Positions 47,250-56,609 are shown, counted from the stretch's first letter. The stretch is DNA of 64,000 nt from Nesterenkonia xinjiangensis (GCF_013410745.1 NZ_JACCFY010000001.1:2728001-2792000); one strand, 5' to 3'. Notes: generated by a model not told the origin, from the sequence alone. Translations and numbers: made by a program.

Positions 47250-49373
47250 GTGAGAGCACCAAAGGCAAGGCCTGACATGCAGGAGAGCCTGAGAACCCCG
47301 GAGTGGTATAGGACGGCGACTCGGTGGACTCAGCTGACGTTCACCGAGGACGACCCCTCCGCACTCGACGTCGACTTCTGGGTCGATGTCTTGCGCCGGT
47401 CCCGATCCAACGCTCTCTGCCTGAGCGCAGGTGGCTACATGGCCTTCTATCCGACGGAGATTCCCTATCACCACAGGAGCCGGCACCTTGGGGACTCCGA
47501 TCCTTTCGGCACTCTGGTGGAGAGTGCCCGCTCACTGGGCATGCACGTCATGGCGCGAGTGGACCCGCATGCCATCCGTGAGGAAGCGGCCGCAGCTCAT
47601 CCCGAATGGCTGGCCCGAGACGAGAACGGCCAAGCCATGGAGCATGACTCGATGCCTGGGCTCTGGTGGACAGATCCGTTCAGCAGCTATCACCGGGAAT
47701 TCATCACCGAGGTTGCCGTGGAGATCACCAGGAAATACGACATCGACGCCGTCTTCGCCAACCGCTGGGAAGGGCCTCCTCGGAGGGTGTCCTACAGTCC
47801 GGCATCGATGCGGGAGTTCCTGCGGGACACCGGCATGGAGCTCCCCAGTGAGTCCGAGCCTGAGGATCCTGCCTGGTCTGTATACAGGGAATGGCGGAGC
47901 CGGAAGCTCAGCGAACTGGTGGTGATCTGGGACGATGCCGTTCGAGCTGTGAAGTCGCATGTTCGGTTCATCCCCAACCGAGGTGCCAATCTCACTCGAG
48001 ATCTTGTCCGCGAGATGGTGGATGACCGATATCCGATGTTCTTCGTGGACAAGCAGGGGCGTTCCGGCGTCGAACCGTCCTGGGTGCCCGGGCGCATCGC
48101 GAAGCGGGCCCGAGGGCTCTACCCAGATAGGCCCGTGGCTCTCATCACCTCCGTGGGGCCTGAATCCCATGAGGCACGGTGGAAGGATTCTGTGGCCGAC
48201 CCGGAGGAGACCACCAGTCTGATCGTCGACGGTTTCGCCCACGGTGCGCGGCCCTGGTTCACCAAGTTCAAGGGGGAGATCTTCGATCAGCGATGGGTCG
48301 CGCCGATCGTGGAAGCTTATGAGCTCCATGAAAAGGCCGAGCATGTGCTGGAGCGGTTGACTCACACCGGTGAGGTGGCGCTCTTGGACAGCCGGGTCTC
48401 TGCGGACGCGCTGCCAGACGAGTCCTATGTGCCCGGTCGGCCTGAGCACGAAGACGGCGTCTACCAGGCTCTGATAGAGGCGCGGATCCCCTTCGTCTAT
48501 ATCGCTGATGAAGCCTTGACGGCAAAGCGGCTGGAGGGGGTCCGAGTTCTGGTGCTTCCTGCCTGTCCGGCGTTGAGCACGGCGCAGCGTCAGGTGATCG
48601 AGGAGTTCGTCGAGGCAGGGGGAAACGTCGTGGCTACCTTCGACTCCAGCCTGGCGGGGGAGCCGGGCGAGAGGGTGCTGGAGCTGGGGGAGCTCTTGGG
48701 CGTGCGTCTCACGGAGGATGTCCGCGGCCCCTTGAAGAACAAGTACATGACCATTGAGAAGGAACACACTCTTTCCTCCGGCTACGAGGGTGCTCAACGG
48801 ATCGTCGGCGGAACACAGGTGCTGGGAGTGGAGCTCCTCGGAGAGGCGCAGGAGATCTTCCGCTTCGTGCCCGATTACCCGGACCTTCCTATGGAGGAGG
48901 TCTATCCCAGGCCTGGAGCCTCCACGCCGGCTGTCGTGACGCGCGAGCATGCCTCGGGTGGGCGGACTGTGTACGTCGCGTTCAACCTGGGGGAGATCTA
49001 CTGGGAGTTCCTGCAGTCCGATCACGGGCGCCTGGTGGGGAACGCGGTCCGCTGGGCGCTGGGGGGCCGGCCGCAGGTAGAGGTCTGTGGCCGAGGGTTG
49101 GTCGACGTCGCTGTCCAGCGAGGGCATGGCGAGTTGGCGGTCACCCTGGTCAACCTCACCAATCCGATGGCCATGCGGGGGCAGAACCATGAGCTGATTC
49201 CCCTGAAGGACCAAGAAGTCCGCATCCGGCTGCCAGAGGGTGTCTCGGAGGTGACGGCCACCCTGCTCTATGCCGACGAGCAAGCGGGGGTTTCTGTGGA
49301 GGACGGTGTGGCGACGGTTCCGGTCGCGCGGATTGACCGGCTGGAGACTGTGCACCTCGTCTGGCCGGTCTGA
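47250..49373 (+). CDS. GHL6-type putative glycoside hydrolase with beta-galactosidase trimerisation domain
   Basis: Cytoplasmic protein of 707 aa without a signal peptide. The N-terminal two thirds look like the hypothetical glycosyl hydrolase 6 TIM barrel (RSNALCLSAGGYMAFYPTEIPYHHRS, HVMARVDPHAIREEAAAAHPEW, DIDAVFANRWEG). A Rossmann-like trimerisation domain follows (about 395-480: VLVLPACPALSTAQRQVIEEFVEAGGNVVATFDSSL). No member reaction is known to me. GTG 47250 follows CGGGAG; ATG 47277 is possible. First in the operon with a reductase, a second GHL6 copy and a transporter. Confidence 0.85.
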   Translation: MRAPKARPDMQESLRTPEWYRTATRWTQLTFTEDDPSALDVDFWVDVLRRSRSNALCLSAGGYMAFYPTEIPYHHRSRHLGDSDPFGTLVESARSLGMHVMARVDPHAIREEAAAAHPEWLARDENGQAMEHDSMPGLWWTDPFSSYHREFITEVAVEITRKYDIDAVFANRWEGPPRRVSYSPASMREFLRDTGMELPSESEPEDPAWSVYREWRSRKLSELVVIWDDAVRAVKSHVRFIPNRGANLTRDLVREMVDDRYPMFFVDKQGRSGVEPSWVPGRIAKRARGLYPDRPVALITSVGPESHEARWKDSVADPEETTSLIVDGFAHGARPWFTKFKGEIFDQRWVAPIVEAYELHEKAEHVLERLTHTGEVALLDSRVSADALPDESYVPGRPEHEDGVYQALIEARIPFVYIADEALTAKRLEGVRVLVLPACPALSTAQRQVIEEFVEAGGNVVATFDSSLAGEPGERVLELGELLGVRLTEDVRGPLKNKYMTIEKEHTLSSGYEGAQRIVGGTQVLGVELLGEAQEIFRFVPDYPDLPMEEVYPRPGASTPAVVTREHASGGRTVYVAFNLGEIYWEFLQSDHGRLVGNAVRWALGGRPQVEVCGRGLVDVAVQRGHGELAVTLVNLTNPMAMRGQNHELIPLKDQEVRIRLPEGVSEVTATLLYADEQAGVSVEDGVATVPVARIDRLETVHLVWPV

Positions 49374-49450
49374 GCCGGAGGAGGTCACTGGCGTGCACCA
49401 GTGGCAGAGATTTTTCGGAAGCAGTGAACGAGGGATTGAGGAGAGAGCAG

Positions 49451-50317
49451 ATGCGTATCGGTTTCATTGGGCTCGGGGTGATGGGTGCTCCTATGGCCTT
49501 GAACTTGCTCAAGGCAGGGCACACGCTCACTGTGCACCGGGTGAGGGAGCGTCACCAGGGCCTGTTGGAGGCTGGTGCGGTGGCAGCAGATAGTCCCCAG
49601 GAGGTTGCGGAGAAGTCCCAGGTGATCGTCCTGATGCTTCCGGATACGCCTGATGTGGAGAAGGCCGTCATCGGGGCCGATGGCGTTCTGAGCGGGCTGC
49701 AGGAGGGTTCACTGGTGATCGACATGAGTTCGATCTCCCCGGTGGTGACCAAGGACGTGGCGGCTTCCGTCCGCAGAGCCGGCGGAGAGTACATCGACGC
49801 GCCGGTCTCTGGGGGTGAGGCGGGAGCCAGGGAAGGCGCGCTCACCATATTCCTGGGTGGGTCGGAGGCCGTTGTCGAAGAGGCCATGCCACTGTTCCAG
49901 ACCCTGGGGAAGAACATCACCCACATGGGCGAGGTGGGCGCCGGTCAGGCGACCAAGGTGGTGAATCAGATCATCGTGGGGCTGACCATCGAGGCGGTGG
50001 CCGAAGGGCTCTCTGTGGCGGAGGCGTCCGGCATTGACGCTGGCAAGGCACGGGAGGCGCTGTCCGGAGGATTCGCGTCCTCCAGGATCCTGGAGATGCA
50101 CGGGCAGCGCATGGTCAATCGGACGTTCGACCCCGGCTTTCGGATCCGGCTGCATCGGAAGGATCTCGGTCTGGCGTTGGCCGCCGCGGAGCATCATGGC
50201 GTTGAGCTTCCCGGCATCGAGGTGGTGGCCCGCCAGATGGACAAAGCTCTGGCGAAGGACTGGGGTGAGCTCGATCATGCGGCCCTGTTTCGCCTGATCG
50301 CCGAGAGGGACGTATGA
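49451..50317 (+). CDS. Tartronate semialdehyde reductase-like (3-hydroxyisobutyrate dehydrogenase family)
   Basis: Beta-hydroxyacid dehydrogenase of 288 aa. NAD(P) motif GFIGLGVMGAPMALNLLKAGH, substrate motif DAPVSGGEAGAREGAL and catalytic Lys in GQATKVVNQIIVGLTIEAVAEGL; the NQIIV variant is typical of tartronate semialdehyde reductases (GarR/GlxR), which give D-glycerate. ATG 49451 has GAGGAGAG upstream. The divergent hyi gene would supply its substrate. The stop overlaps the start of the second GHL6 gene (ATGA), so reductase and hydrolase are coupled. Confidence 0.92.
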   Translation: MRIGFIGLGVMGAPMALNLLKAGHTLTVHRVRERHQGLLEAGAVAADSPQEVAEKSQVIVLMLPDTPDVEKAVIGADGVLSGLQEGSLVIDMSSISPVVTKDVAASVRRAGGEYIDAPVSGGEAGAREGALTIFLGGSEAVVEEAMPLFQTLGKNITHMGEVGAGQATKVVNQIIVGLTIEAVAEGLSVAEASGIDAGKAREALSGGFASSRILEMHGQRMVNRTFDPGFRIRLHRKDLGLALAAAEHHGVELPGIEVVARQMDKALAKDWGELDHAALFRLIAERDV

Positions 50318-52293
50318 GCCAGAGATGGTGGAACACACCCTTCCGGACGGTTCAGACCAATCTGCGGGAGATCGACGCGGGGCTCGACGTCGAGCAGACT
50401 GCGGACGCGATACAGAGCTTCGGTGCGAACACCTGGTTGATCAGCGTCGGGGGGATCATCGCGAACTACCCCAGCAAGCTCGCGTGCCAGACGGTCAATC
50501 CTGTGCTGGGGGAGAGGGAATCGGGGGATCTGGTCGGCGACGCGGTGGTGGCTGCCCACGATCGGGGCATGCGCCTCCTGGGTCGCATGGACTTCTCGAA
50601 GATCGATGCTCGTCGAGCTGAGGAGCATCCCGAGTGGTGCTTCGTCAGTCCCGAGGGCGTACCTCAGACCTACAACGGGTATCGAAGTGTCTGTCCCAGC
50701 GGCGACTACTACCAGCAGAAGATGTTCGACGTCATCGAAGAAGTGATGAATGGATATGACATCTCCGGATTCTTCTTCAACATGATGACCTTCAACGAGT
50801 TCGACTACAGCCGCGCGTACTGGGGGGTCTGCCACTGCGCGCCTTGCTTGGAGGGCTTTCGAGCGTTCGCTCCTGGGCTGGAGCATCCTCGAAGCCCGGA
50901 ATCCAGCGGATACGCACGCTGGAGGCAGTTCACCGCACACGTCCTTGATGATCTGCATGCGCGGATGACTGCGCATATCCATGCCATTCGTCCCCACGTG
51001 GCGCTGATCATGGGCGACAAGGCGGACATCACGTTCCACGAGGCCAACAACGCCGTGGGGAGGGCGCTGTGGCACCACCACACCGCTGAGCAGGTCAGCG
51101 CGGCGCGGTCTGGGAACCAAGAGCGCCCGGTTTTCGTCAACTCTGCGGCCTTCGTCGACATGCCGTATCGCTGGGCAGGGGAGGATCCTCACCGCTATGC
51201 GCAGTACTTGGTGCAGACGATCGCCACCGGTGCCCAGCCTTCCCTCTACCTCATGGGCCGCATCGAGGACAGCAAGTACGAGGCTGTCGAGGCCGGTGCG
51301 GAGGTGATGCGATTCCATCGGGACAACGAAAGGATCTACACAGACCTTCGATCTGACGCCAAGGTCGCTCTTGTACGGACCTCAAAGCCGGACGCCCCTG
51401 ATCCACAGCGGCGGCGGGCCGAGTTCGAGGGCCAGTATCTGGCCTTGACTGAGAAACATGTGCCGTTCGACGTCGTCCGCCAGGACCGCCTCTCAGAGAT
51501 GGACCCTGAACGCTATGCACTGGTCATTCTTCCAGACCTCGGTGAGCTGCGACCTGAAGAGGTCAAGGCGCTGGAGGCGGTGCTGGCCGCAGGGGGCGGT
51601 GTCGTCGCCACCGGGGATTCCGGATGGCAACAGGGCTCGCCTCAGCTCGGCGGCGACGAGCCGCTGGCCCAGCAACGTGCTGCCTTCGTGACTCAGGAGT
51701 CCGTGCGCTCACTTCATGTTCCGGTGAACGACTCTGGTGACCTTGCCCCTGTGGTGGGGGGATTCCACGTGTTGGAGCCGCGTCCCGGGGCACAGGTCGA
51801 CTGGCTCGCCGTAGGGCGCGCGCTCTACGGGCCCCCTGAGAAGTGCTACGGGCATCACCCCACGTCTCACCCCGGCTGGGTCGCCGGCCGGCATGGAGCC
51901 GGGGTGCTCGCCTATGCACCGTGGCGACCAGGACTCACCTATCGGACGATCGGCCTCAGCGCGGTGCGTGATTCCTGGGTGACGAAGATTCTCACGACCT
52001 CAGGGGAAAGCTTGCAGGTGCGGAGCAGCCTGCCCCAGCAGGTGCAGATCGTTCCCGGCCGGAATCACGAGGCCGCGGTCGTTCACCTCCTCAACCGCAC
52101 AGGAGATGCAGATCAGCGCTTCATGCCCCCGGTCCCTCTTGCTGAGGCGGCACTGCACCTTGATGTCTCGTGGGCGGTGTCTGGGGTCCGTGCCCGCGTC
52201 GCTGACCAGGAGCTGGAGTGGAGGCAGTCGGGCCGCGACCTCACGGTGAAGACACCTCCGCTTGGCCTGTTCGAAGTCATCGAGATCAAGTGA
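50314..52293 (+). CDS. Second GHL6-type putative glycoside hydrolase
   Basis: Protein of 659 aa, a distant paralogue of the 47250 product with the same layout: barrel motifs FGANTWLISVGGIIANYPSK, RLLGRMDFSKIDARRAEEHPEW and YDISGFFFNMMTFNEFDYS, a Cys pair CHCAPC near residue 170, then the trimerisation-like domain (about 355-430: YALVILPDLGELRPEEVKALEAVLAAGGGVVATGDSG). No signal peptide, so it acts on an imported substrate. Having two different copies around one reductase suggests successive or subunit roles on one glycoside. Specificity unknown. Confidence 0.85.
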   Translation: MSQRWWNTPFRTVQTNLREIDAGLDVEQTADAIQSFGANTWLISVGGIIANYPSKLACQTVNPVLGERESGDLVGDAVVAAHDRGMRLLGRMDFSKIDARRAEEHPEWCFVSPEGVPQTYNGYRSVCPSGDYYQQKMFDVIEEVMNGYDISGFFFNMMTFNEFDYSRAYWGVCHCAPCLEGFRAFAPGLEHPRSPESSGYARWRQFTAHVLDDLHARMTAHIHAIRPHVALIMGDKADITFHEANNAVGRALWHHHTAEQVSAARSGNQERPVFVNSAAFVDMPYRWAGEDPHRYAQYLVQTIATGAQPSLYLMGRIEDSKYEAVEAGAEVMRFHRDNERIYTDLRSDAKVALVRTSKPDAPDPQRRRAEFEGQYLALTEKHVPFDVVRQDRLSEMDPERYALVILPDLGELRPEEVKALEAVLAAGGGVVATGDSGWQQGSPQLGGDEPLAQQRAAFVTQESVRSLHVPVNDSGDLAPVVGGFHVLEPRPGAQVDWLAVGRALYGPPEKCYGHHPTSHPGWVAGRHGAGVLAYAPWRPGLTYRTIGLSAVRDSWVTKILTTSGESLQVRSSLPQQVQIVPGRNHEAAVVHLLNRTGDADQRFMPPVPLAEAALHLDVSWAVSGVRARVADQELEWRQSGRDLTVKTPPLGLFEVIEIK

Positions 52294-52314
52294 AAAATAA
52301 CAAGACATGAATGA

Positions 52315-52343
52315 TTGACAGACAATATGCTCGGCATTACAGT
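52315..52343 (+). promoter_or_regulatory. Promoter of second CUT1 operon with embedded GntR site
   Basis: TTGACA (52315-52320), 17-nt spacer, TACAGT (52338-52343). The -35 box is the first half of TTGACAGACAA (52315-52325), one mismatch from the GntR palindrome, so repressor and RNA polymerase would compete directly. Confidence 0.65.
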
Positions 52344-52413
52344 CGAATGCAGTCCGCTGAGTGATGCTCGTCACTGTGCAGGTGTTGCTCATGCTTATTG
52401 AGGGGAGAAGGTC

Positions 52414-53697
52414 ATGCAGGCGTTCAACAGGCGAGACTTCCTGATCGGGGCCGGTGCTGCGGGTGGGATGGGGATGCTGGCCGCCTGCGGCGGTCTCGGC
52501 GGCGGCGGGGGCAATCAGGCTGGCACGCTCCGCTATGCGTTCTGGGGGAGTGATGTGCGTCAGCAGAATTATTCCGAGGCGTTCGGCATGATGGAGGACG
52601 AATACCCCGACATCAGCATGAACGTTGAATTTGCCGACTACAACGCTTTTCAAGAGCGCATGACGACGCAGATGGCCGCTGGGAATGTGGCAGATATATT
52701 CTGGGTGCCTGCTCCTCAGGTCATGACCTACTACTCAAACGGACTGTACCGCCCCCTTGAGGGGATCGATACCCTGGACCTCTCGGATTACAGCGACCAG
52801 GATATTGAGGACTTTCGCCTCGATGGGGAGCACAACACTATGCCGTTCGGAACATTTGTGCCCGTCATCAGATACAACGCGACATTTGTCGAAGAGTATG
52901 GAGCTGACCTTCCTGACGAGTGGACCTGGGATGAGTTCGCGGAGTTTGCGATTGATTTCTCCAGTGGAAATCCCGACGGCGTCAAAGCTCTGACGTATGA
53001 CGCGCAGGCAGACCTCCCGTTCGAAGGATGGATTCGGCAGCGCGGCGAAGAGCTGTGGACAGAGGACGGGCAGATCGGATTCAGCCAGGAGACCCTGGAA
53101 GAATGGATCGAGTGGTGGGAGAACCTGCGCGAGGCTGGTGCCACGACCTCCATCGGCGAACAGGACGGGATCGAGGGCAGCTGGGAAGACATCGGCGACA
53201 TCGTCTTGATGCGTTTCGGAAATTCGAACCACATTGTCGATGACGCCGCGATGTTCCCTGATTACGAGTTCAGGCTGAGGCACATGCCTGAGGCCCAGAG
53301 TGCGGCCGAGGGGTATCAGTACCTCTACTTCCCGAGAATGGCGATCTACAAGAATGCCGATGATGACCAGGCTGAGCTTGCGGGAAGTGTTCTGACGTTC
53401 TGCACCTCGAATGTTGAGATGCAGCAGATCGTCGGTCTGACAATGGGTGTTCCGCCGAACCCGCGTGTGGCAGAGGAATATGCGGAGGTCGCAACAGCTG
53501 AAGAGCTCGAAATGCTGGAGCTCGTGGCGGAGGACCGTGATGTCGACCGCCGTCCCCGGTACGAGGCGCCCCCCGGCACCAACACCTGGCGGGACGTTCT
53601 GCGTCGGCAGCTCGAGCAGGTGACCAATGGGAACCGGAGCATCACGGAGGCCGCGGAAGCGACGATCAGCGAGATCGACAGCGGGATCCAGGGCTGA
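52414..53697 (+). CDS. ABC transporter sugar-binding lipoprotein with Tat-like signal
   Basis: Solute-binding protein family 1 of 427 aa. The N-terminus NRRDFLIGAGAAGGMGMLAAC combines a twin-arginine motif with a lipobox, so Tat export followed by lipid anchoring is likely. The mature part opens with GTLRYAFWGSDVRQQNYSEAF and is strongly acidic. Codons are visibly more A/T-rich than in the rpsB-cdsA region (for example gaatttgccgac and gcttttcaagag stretches). It is preceded by the GntR-type promoter and followed by its two permeases. Confidence 0.94.
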   Translation: MQAFNRRDFLIGAGAAGGMGMLAACGGLGGGGGNQAGTLRYAFWGSDVRQQNYSEAFGMMEDEYPDISMNVEFADYNAFQERMTTQMAAGNVADIFWVPAPQVMTYYSNGLYRPLEGIDTLDLSDYSDQDIEDFRLDGEHNTMPFGTFVPVIRYNATFVEEYGADLPDEWTWDEFAEFAIDFSSGNPDGVKALTYDAQADLPFEGWIRQRGEELWTEDGQIGFSQETLEEWIEWWENLREAGATTSIGEQDGIEGSWEDIGDIVLMRFGNSNHIVDDAAMFPDYEFRLRHMPEAQSAAEGYQYLYFPRMAIYKNADDDQAELAGSVLTFCTSNVEMQQIVGLTMGVPPNPRVAEEYAEVATAEELEMLELVAEDRDVDRRPRYEAPPGTNTWRDVLRRQLEQVTNGNRSITEAAEATISEIDSGIQG

Positions 53698-53714
53698 GCG
53701 GTCGGTGATTTGAG

Positions 53715-54677
53715 ATGACCAAGACTGTGGAAGAGGCCGCTGACGTGCAGCCCGTGTGGCAACGGCCATCAGGCCCGCCGAAGAAGACCAAGAGGAAGTC
53801 CACGCTGGGCAGGCAGGACGGCGTCGCGCATGTCTTCATGCTGCCGTGGTTGTTGGGGCTCGTGTTCATCACATCGGTTCCGATGCTGGCTTCGCTGTAT
53901 CTGTCGTTCACGAACTACAACATCATGGGGTCTCCTGAATGGACCGGGCTTGCGAACTATGAACGAATGGCCGGAGACGATCGGTTCTGGAGCGCGGCAC
54001 AGGTCACGGCAACCTATGTCCTGGTGTCGGTGCCGCTCCAGCTGGCCTTTGCCCTTGGCCTGGCTCTGATCCTGGATCGTGGGCTCAAGGGGCTCACGTT
54101 CTACAGGAGCGCCTACTATCTACCCTCCCTCCTGGGGGCAAGTGTGGCGGTGGCGGTTCTCTGGCGTCAGGTGTTCGGTCACAGCGGACTCATCAACCAG
54201 ATGCTCGAGATGATCGGGATCCAAGGGACCAACTGGCTGCAGAACCCGGACACGGCGCTCAGTACATTGATCATCCTCAACGTCTGGACGTTCGGTGCAC
54301 CCATGGTGATCTTCCTGGCGGGTCTGCGCCAGATCCCTGAGGAGCTCTATGAGGCGGCCCGAGTTGACGGGGCTTCGGTGGTGAGGCAGTTCGGTAGTGT
54401 CACGATTCCACTGCTCACGCCCATCATCTTCTTCAACCTCATCCTGCAGACGATCGGATCGTTCCAGGCTTTCACCCAAGCCCATGTGGTCAGCGGCGGA
54501 ACCGGCGGCCCAGTGGACTCGACGCTCTTCTACACGCTGTACATCTACCAGCAGGCGTTCGTGAACTTCGACATGGGGTATGCCTCAGCGCTGGCCTGGG
54601 TGCTCCTGCTCGTCATCGCGCTCATCACTGGTGTGCACTTCCTTCTGTCCAAGTACTGGGTTTTCTACGGAGACTGA
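53715..54677 (+). CDS. CUT1 sugar ABC permease (MalF-like), GntR cluster
   Basis: Permease of 320 aa with a soluble Lys-rich N-terminus and six transmembrane helices beginning HVFMLPWLLGLVFITSVPML. The ATPase-contact motif is YEAARVDGASVVRQFGSVTIPLL near residue 215. It starts 17 nt after the binding-protein gene and is followed 1 nt later by the second permease. It should import the glycoside handled by the two GHL6 proteins. Confidence 0.94.
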   Translation: MTKTVEEAADVQPVWQRPSGPPKKTKRKSTLGRQDGVAHVFMLPWLLGLVFITSVPMLASLYLSFTNYNIMGSPEWTGLANYERMAGDDRFWSAAQVTATYVLVSVPLQLAFALGLALILDRGLKGLTFYRSAYYLPSLLGASVAVAVLWRQVFGHSGLINQMLEMIGIQGTNWLQNPDTALSTLIILNVWTFGAPMVIFLAGLRQIPEELYEAARVDGASVVRQFGSVTIPLLTPIIFFNLILQTIGSFQAFTQAHVVSGGTGGPVDSTLFYTLYIYQQAFVNFDMGYASALAWVLLLVIALITGVHFLLSKYWVFYGD

Positions 54678-54678
54678 T

Positions 54679-55623
54679 ATGAGTGAGCAGGCATTGTCGA
54701 GGAAGGTCCAGGCGGAAGGCACGGAAGTTGCGTCACCGATGGAGTTGGGCCCATCCACCACCTCACGGGTCATAGGCCCCGGGGAGGCCAGGCGGTCGGG
54801 CAGACGCAACAGCATCATCCGCCATGCAGCGCTGATCATCTTCGGGCTGTTCATGCTGTATCCCCTGATCTGGATGGCGGTCAGTGCCTTCAAACCATCG
54901 CACCTGGTGCTCACTGACCCGAGCATCATCCCCACTGAGCTCACACTGGAGAACTTCCGCAACGGATGGCACGTGGCCGGCCTGCCCTTCTGGGTCTTCT
55001 TCGGAAACTCTCTGATCCTCGCGATCAGCTGCATCGTGGGGAACCTGTTCGCCTGCTCGTTGACGGCCTATGCCTTGGCCCGCCTCAACTTCAGGGCACG
55101 CAAATGGTACTTCGCCATCGTCCTGGTGTCGGTGATGCTGCCCATCCACGCGGTGATCATCCCCCAGTACATCGTCTTCTCTCAGCTGGACCTCGTGAAC
55201 ACTTTCATCCCCCTGGTGCTGCCCAAGTTCTTGGCTACTGATGCGTTCTTCATCTTCCTGATGGTGCAGTTCATCCGAGGCATCCCGAAGGAGCTTGACC
55301 AGGCAGCCGTCGTCGACGGAGCAGGTCCGTTTCGGGTGTTCTGGTACGTGATCTTCCCCCTGATGCGTCCAGCCCTCGTGACGACGACGATCTTCACCTT
55401 CATCTGGACGTGGAACGACTTCTTCGGCCAGCTGATCTATCTCACAGACTCCGGCATCTGGACGGTGCCGATCGCGTTGAACGCGCTCCTGGACTCTGAG
55501 TCGAATCAGGGGGCCGGGACGCTGATGGCCATGTCAGTGGTCTCCCTCATCCCGATTCTGCTGTTCTTCGCCTTCGCCCAGAAGTATCTGATCCGGGGGA
55601 TCTCGACGACGGGGCTGAAGTGA
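54679..55623 (+). CDS. CUT1 sugar ABC permease (MalG-like), GntR cluster
   Basis: Permease of 314 aa with six helices after a 50-residue soluble N-terminus. EAA motif LDQAAVVDGAGPFRVFWYVIFPLM near residue 215 and C-terminus KYLIRGISTTGLK, usual for MalG-type subunits. ATG 54679 lies one base after the preceding stop; longer upstream frames overlap the first permease out of context. The stop overlaps the GTG of the following dehydrogenase gene. Confidence 0.94.
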   Translation: MSEQALSRKVQAEGTEVASPMELGPSTTSRVIGPGEARRSGRRNSIIRHAALIIFGLFMLYPLIWMAVSAFKPSHLVLTDPSIIPTELTLENFRNGWHVAGLPFWVFFGNSLILAISCIVGNLFACSLTAYALARLNFRARKWYFAIVLVSVMLPIHAVIIPQYIVFSQLDLVNTFIPLVLPKFLATDAFFIFLMVQFIRGIPKELDQAAVVDGAGPFRVFWYVIFPLMRPALVTTTIFTFIWTWNDFFGQLIYLTDSGIWTVPIALNALLDSESNQGAGTLMAMSVVSLIPILLFFAFAQKYLIRGISTTGLK

Positions 55624-56579
55624 GACGCATCATTCACGTCAAGCCCTCCGCTGGCCCTTCTCTTGAGCAGATCCGCGCCGCGGCGCCGGATTGCCAGGTG
55701 CAGGCGGTGGATCGACTTTCACCACTGGGAAGTGCGGAGTCGGCCTCGTCTCCAGAAGCGTGCTCTGCTGTGCTCGGGGCGTCCCCACGAGACGACCTCC
55801 ACAGAATTCCCGGGCTGGACTGGGTCCATTCGGGTGCCGCCGGCGTTGACGGCTGGTTGACGGGCGGAGTTCTGCCGCAAGGGGTGACCCTCACGTCCGC
55901 CGCCGGCAACGGCGCGATTCCCCTGGCTGAGCACGCCTTGATGCTTATGTTGATGCTCAGTCGCGACGCTCCGCGGTGGATGAAGGCTCAGCGGGAACAC
56001 CGCTGGGATCGTTTCACCCACGGTGAGCTGACAGGCCAGACCCTTGGGATCATCGGCTACGGGAACAGCGGACAGGACCTCGCGAGCAAGGCTCAGGCCT
56101 GCCATATGAAAGTCCAAGCTCTCCGCAGATCGCCCTCTGGAGACAGGGACGGTCAGGTTCGCCTGCTCCATGGAGAGGCGGGACTGACGGAGCTGCTCGA
56201 CACCAGCGACTTCGTGGTGGTCACTGCTCCGATGACGTCGCAGACGGGTGGAATGCTGGGGCGCCCGCAGCTGCGGAGGATGAAACCAGGTGCCTTTCTC
56301 ATCGTCATCTCTCGGGGAGGGATCGTCGATGAGGAGGCTCTCCTGGAGGTGTTGGAGGAAGGGCACCTGGGAGGAGCGGGGTTGGACGCCCACGGGGTGG
56401 AGCCGTTGCCTGAGGGCAGTCCCTTGTGGGATATGCCTCGAGTCATCGTCACACCGCACAACGGAGCGACCACCGACGCGACTCTTGAACGAGGTCACGC
56501 GATCCTTCTGGACAACGTCTCCCGGTGGGCTGCAGGGCGGAGCCTGCGCAACGTCGTGGATCGTTCACGCGGATACTGA
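55620..56579 (+). CDS. D-2-hydroxyacid dehydrogenase family protein
   Basis: NAD(P)-dependent dehydrogenase of 319 aa that interconverts 2-oxo acids and D-2-hydroxy acids. The nucleotide motif is LGIIGYGNSGQDLASKA near residue 142; the catalytic Arg is in VISRGGIVDEEALLE, Glu in AHGVEPLPEGS and His in TPHNGATTD, a complete R-E-H set. GTG 55620 overlaps the permease stop (GTGA), so it belongs to the GntR-controlled operon. Hydroxypyruvate or glyoxylate reduction would fit the neighbouring hyi and reductase genes; this is inference. Confidence 0.92.
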   Translation: MRRIIHVKPSAGPSLEQIRAAAPDCQVQAVDRLSPLGSAESASSPEACSAVLGASPRDDLHRIPGLDWVHSGAAGVDGWLTGGVLPQGVTLTSAAGNGAIPLAEHALMLMLMLSRDAPRWMKAQREHRWDRFTHGELTGQTLGIIGYGNSGQDLASKAQACHMKVQALRRSPSGDRDGQVRLLHGEAGLTELLDTSDFVVVTAPMTSQTGGMLGRPQLRRMKPGAFLIVISRGGIVDEEALLEVLEEGHLGGAGLDAHGVEPLPEGSPLWDMPRVIVTPHNGATTDATLERGHAILLDNVSRWAAGRSLRNVVDRSRGY

Positions 56580-56597
56580 GGGAGGATGCAGGGCCGG

Positions 56598-56603
56598 TAC
56601 GAT
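56598..56603 (+). promoter_or_regulatory. -10 box of leaderless ispG
   Basis: TACGAT lies 6 nt before ATG 56610. It separates ispG transcription from the upstream sugar operon. Confidence 0.5.
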
Positions 56604-56609
56604 GGACGC

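Noticed and set aside
47532-49388. 618-codon open frame antisense to the first GHL6 gene
   Set aside because: High-GC shadow frame; Arg/His/Asp/Gly-rich with no domain, while the plus strand carries recognisable domains.
34519-56579. Integrative element carrying the sugar island
   Set aside because: No integrase, transposase, IS ends or direct repeats found at the borders, though gene order suggests insertion.
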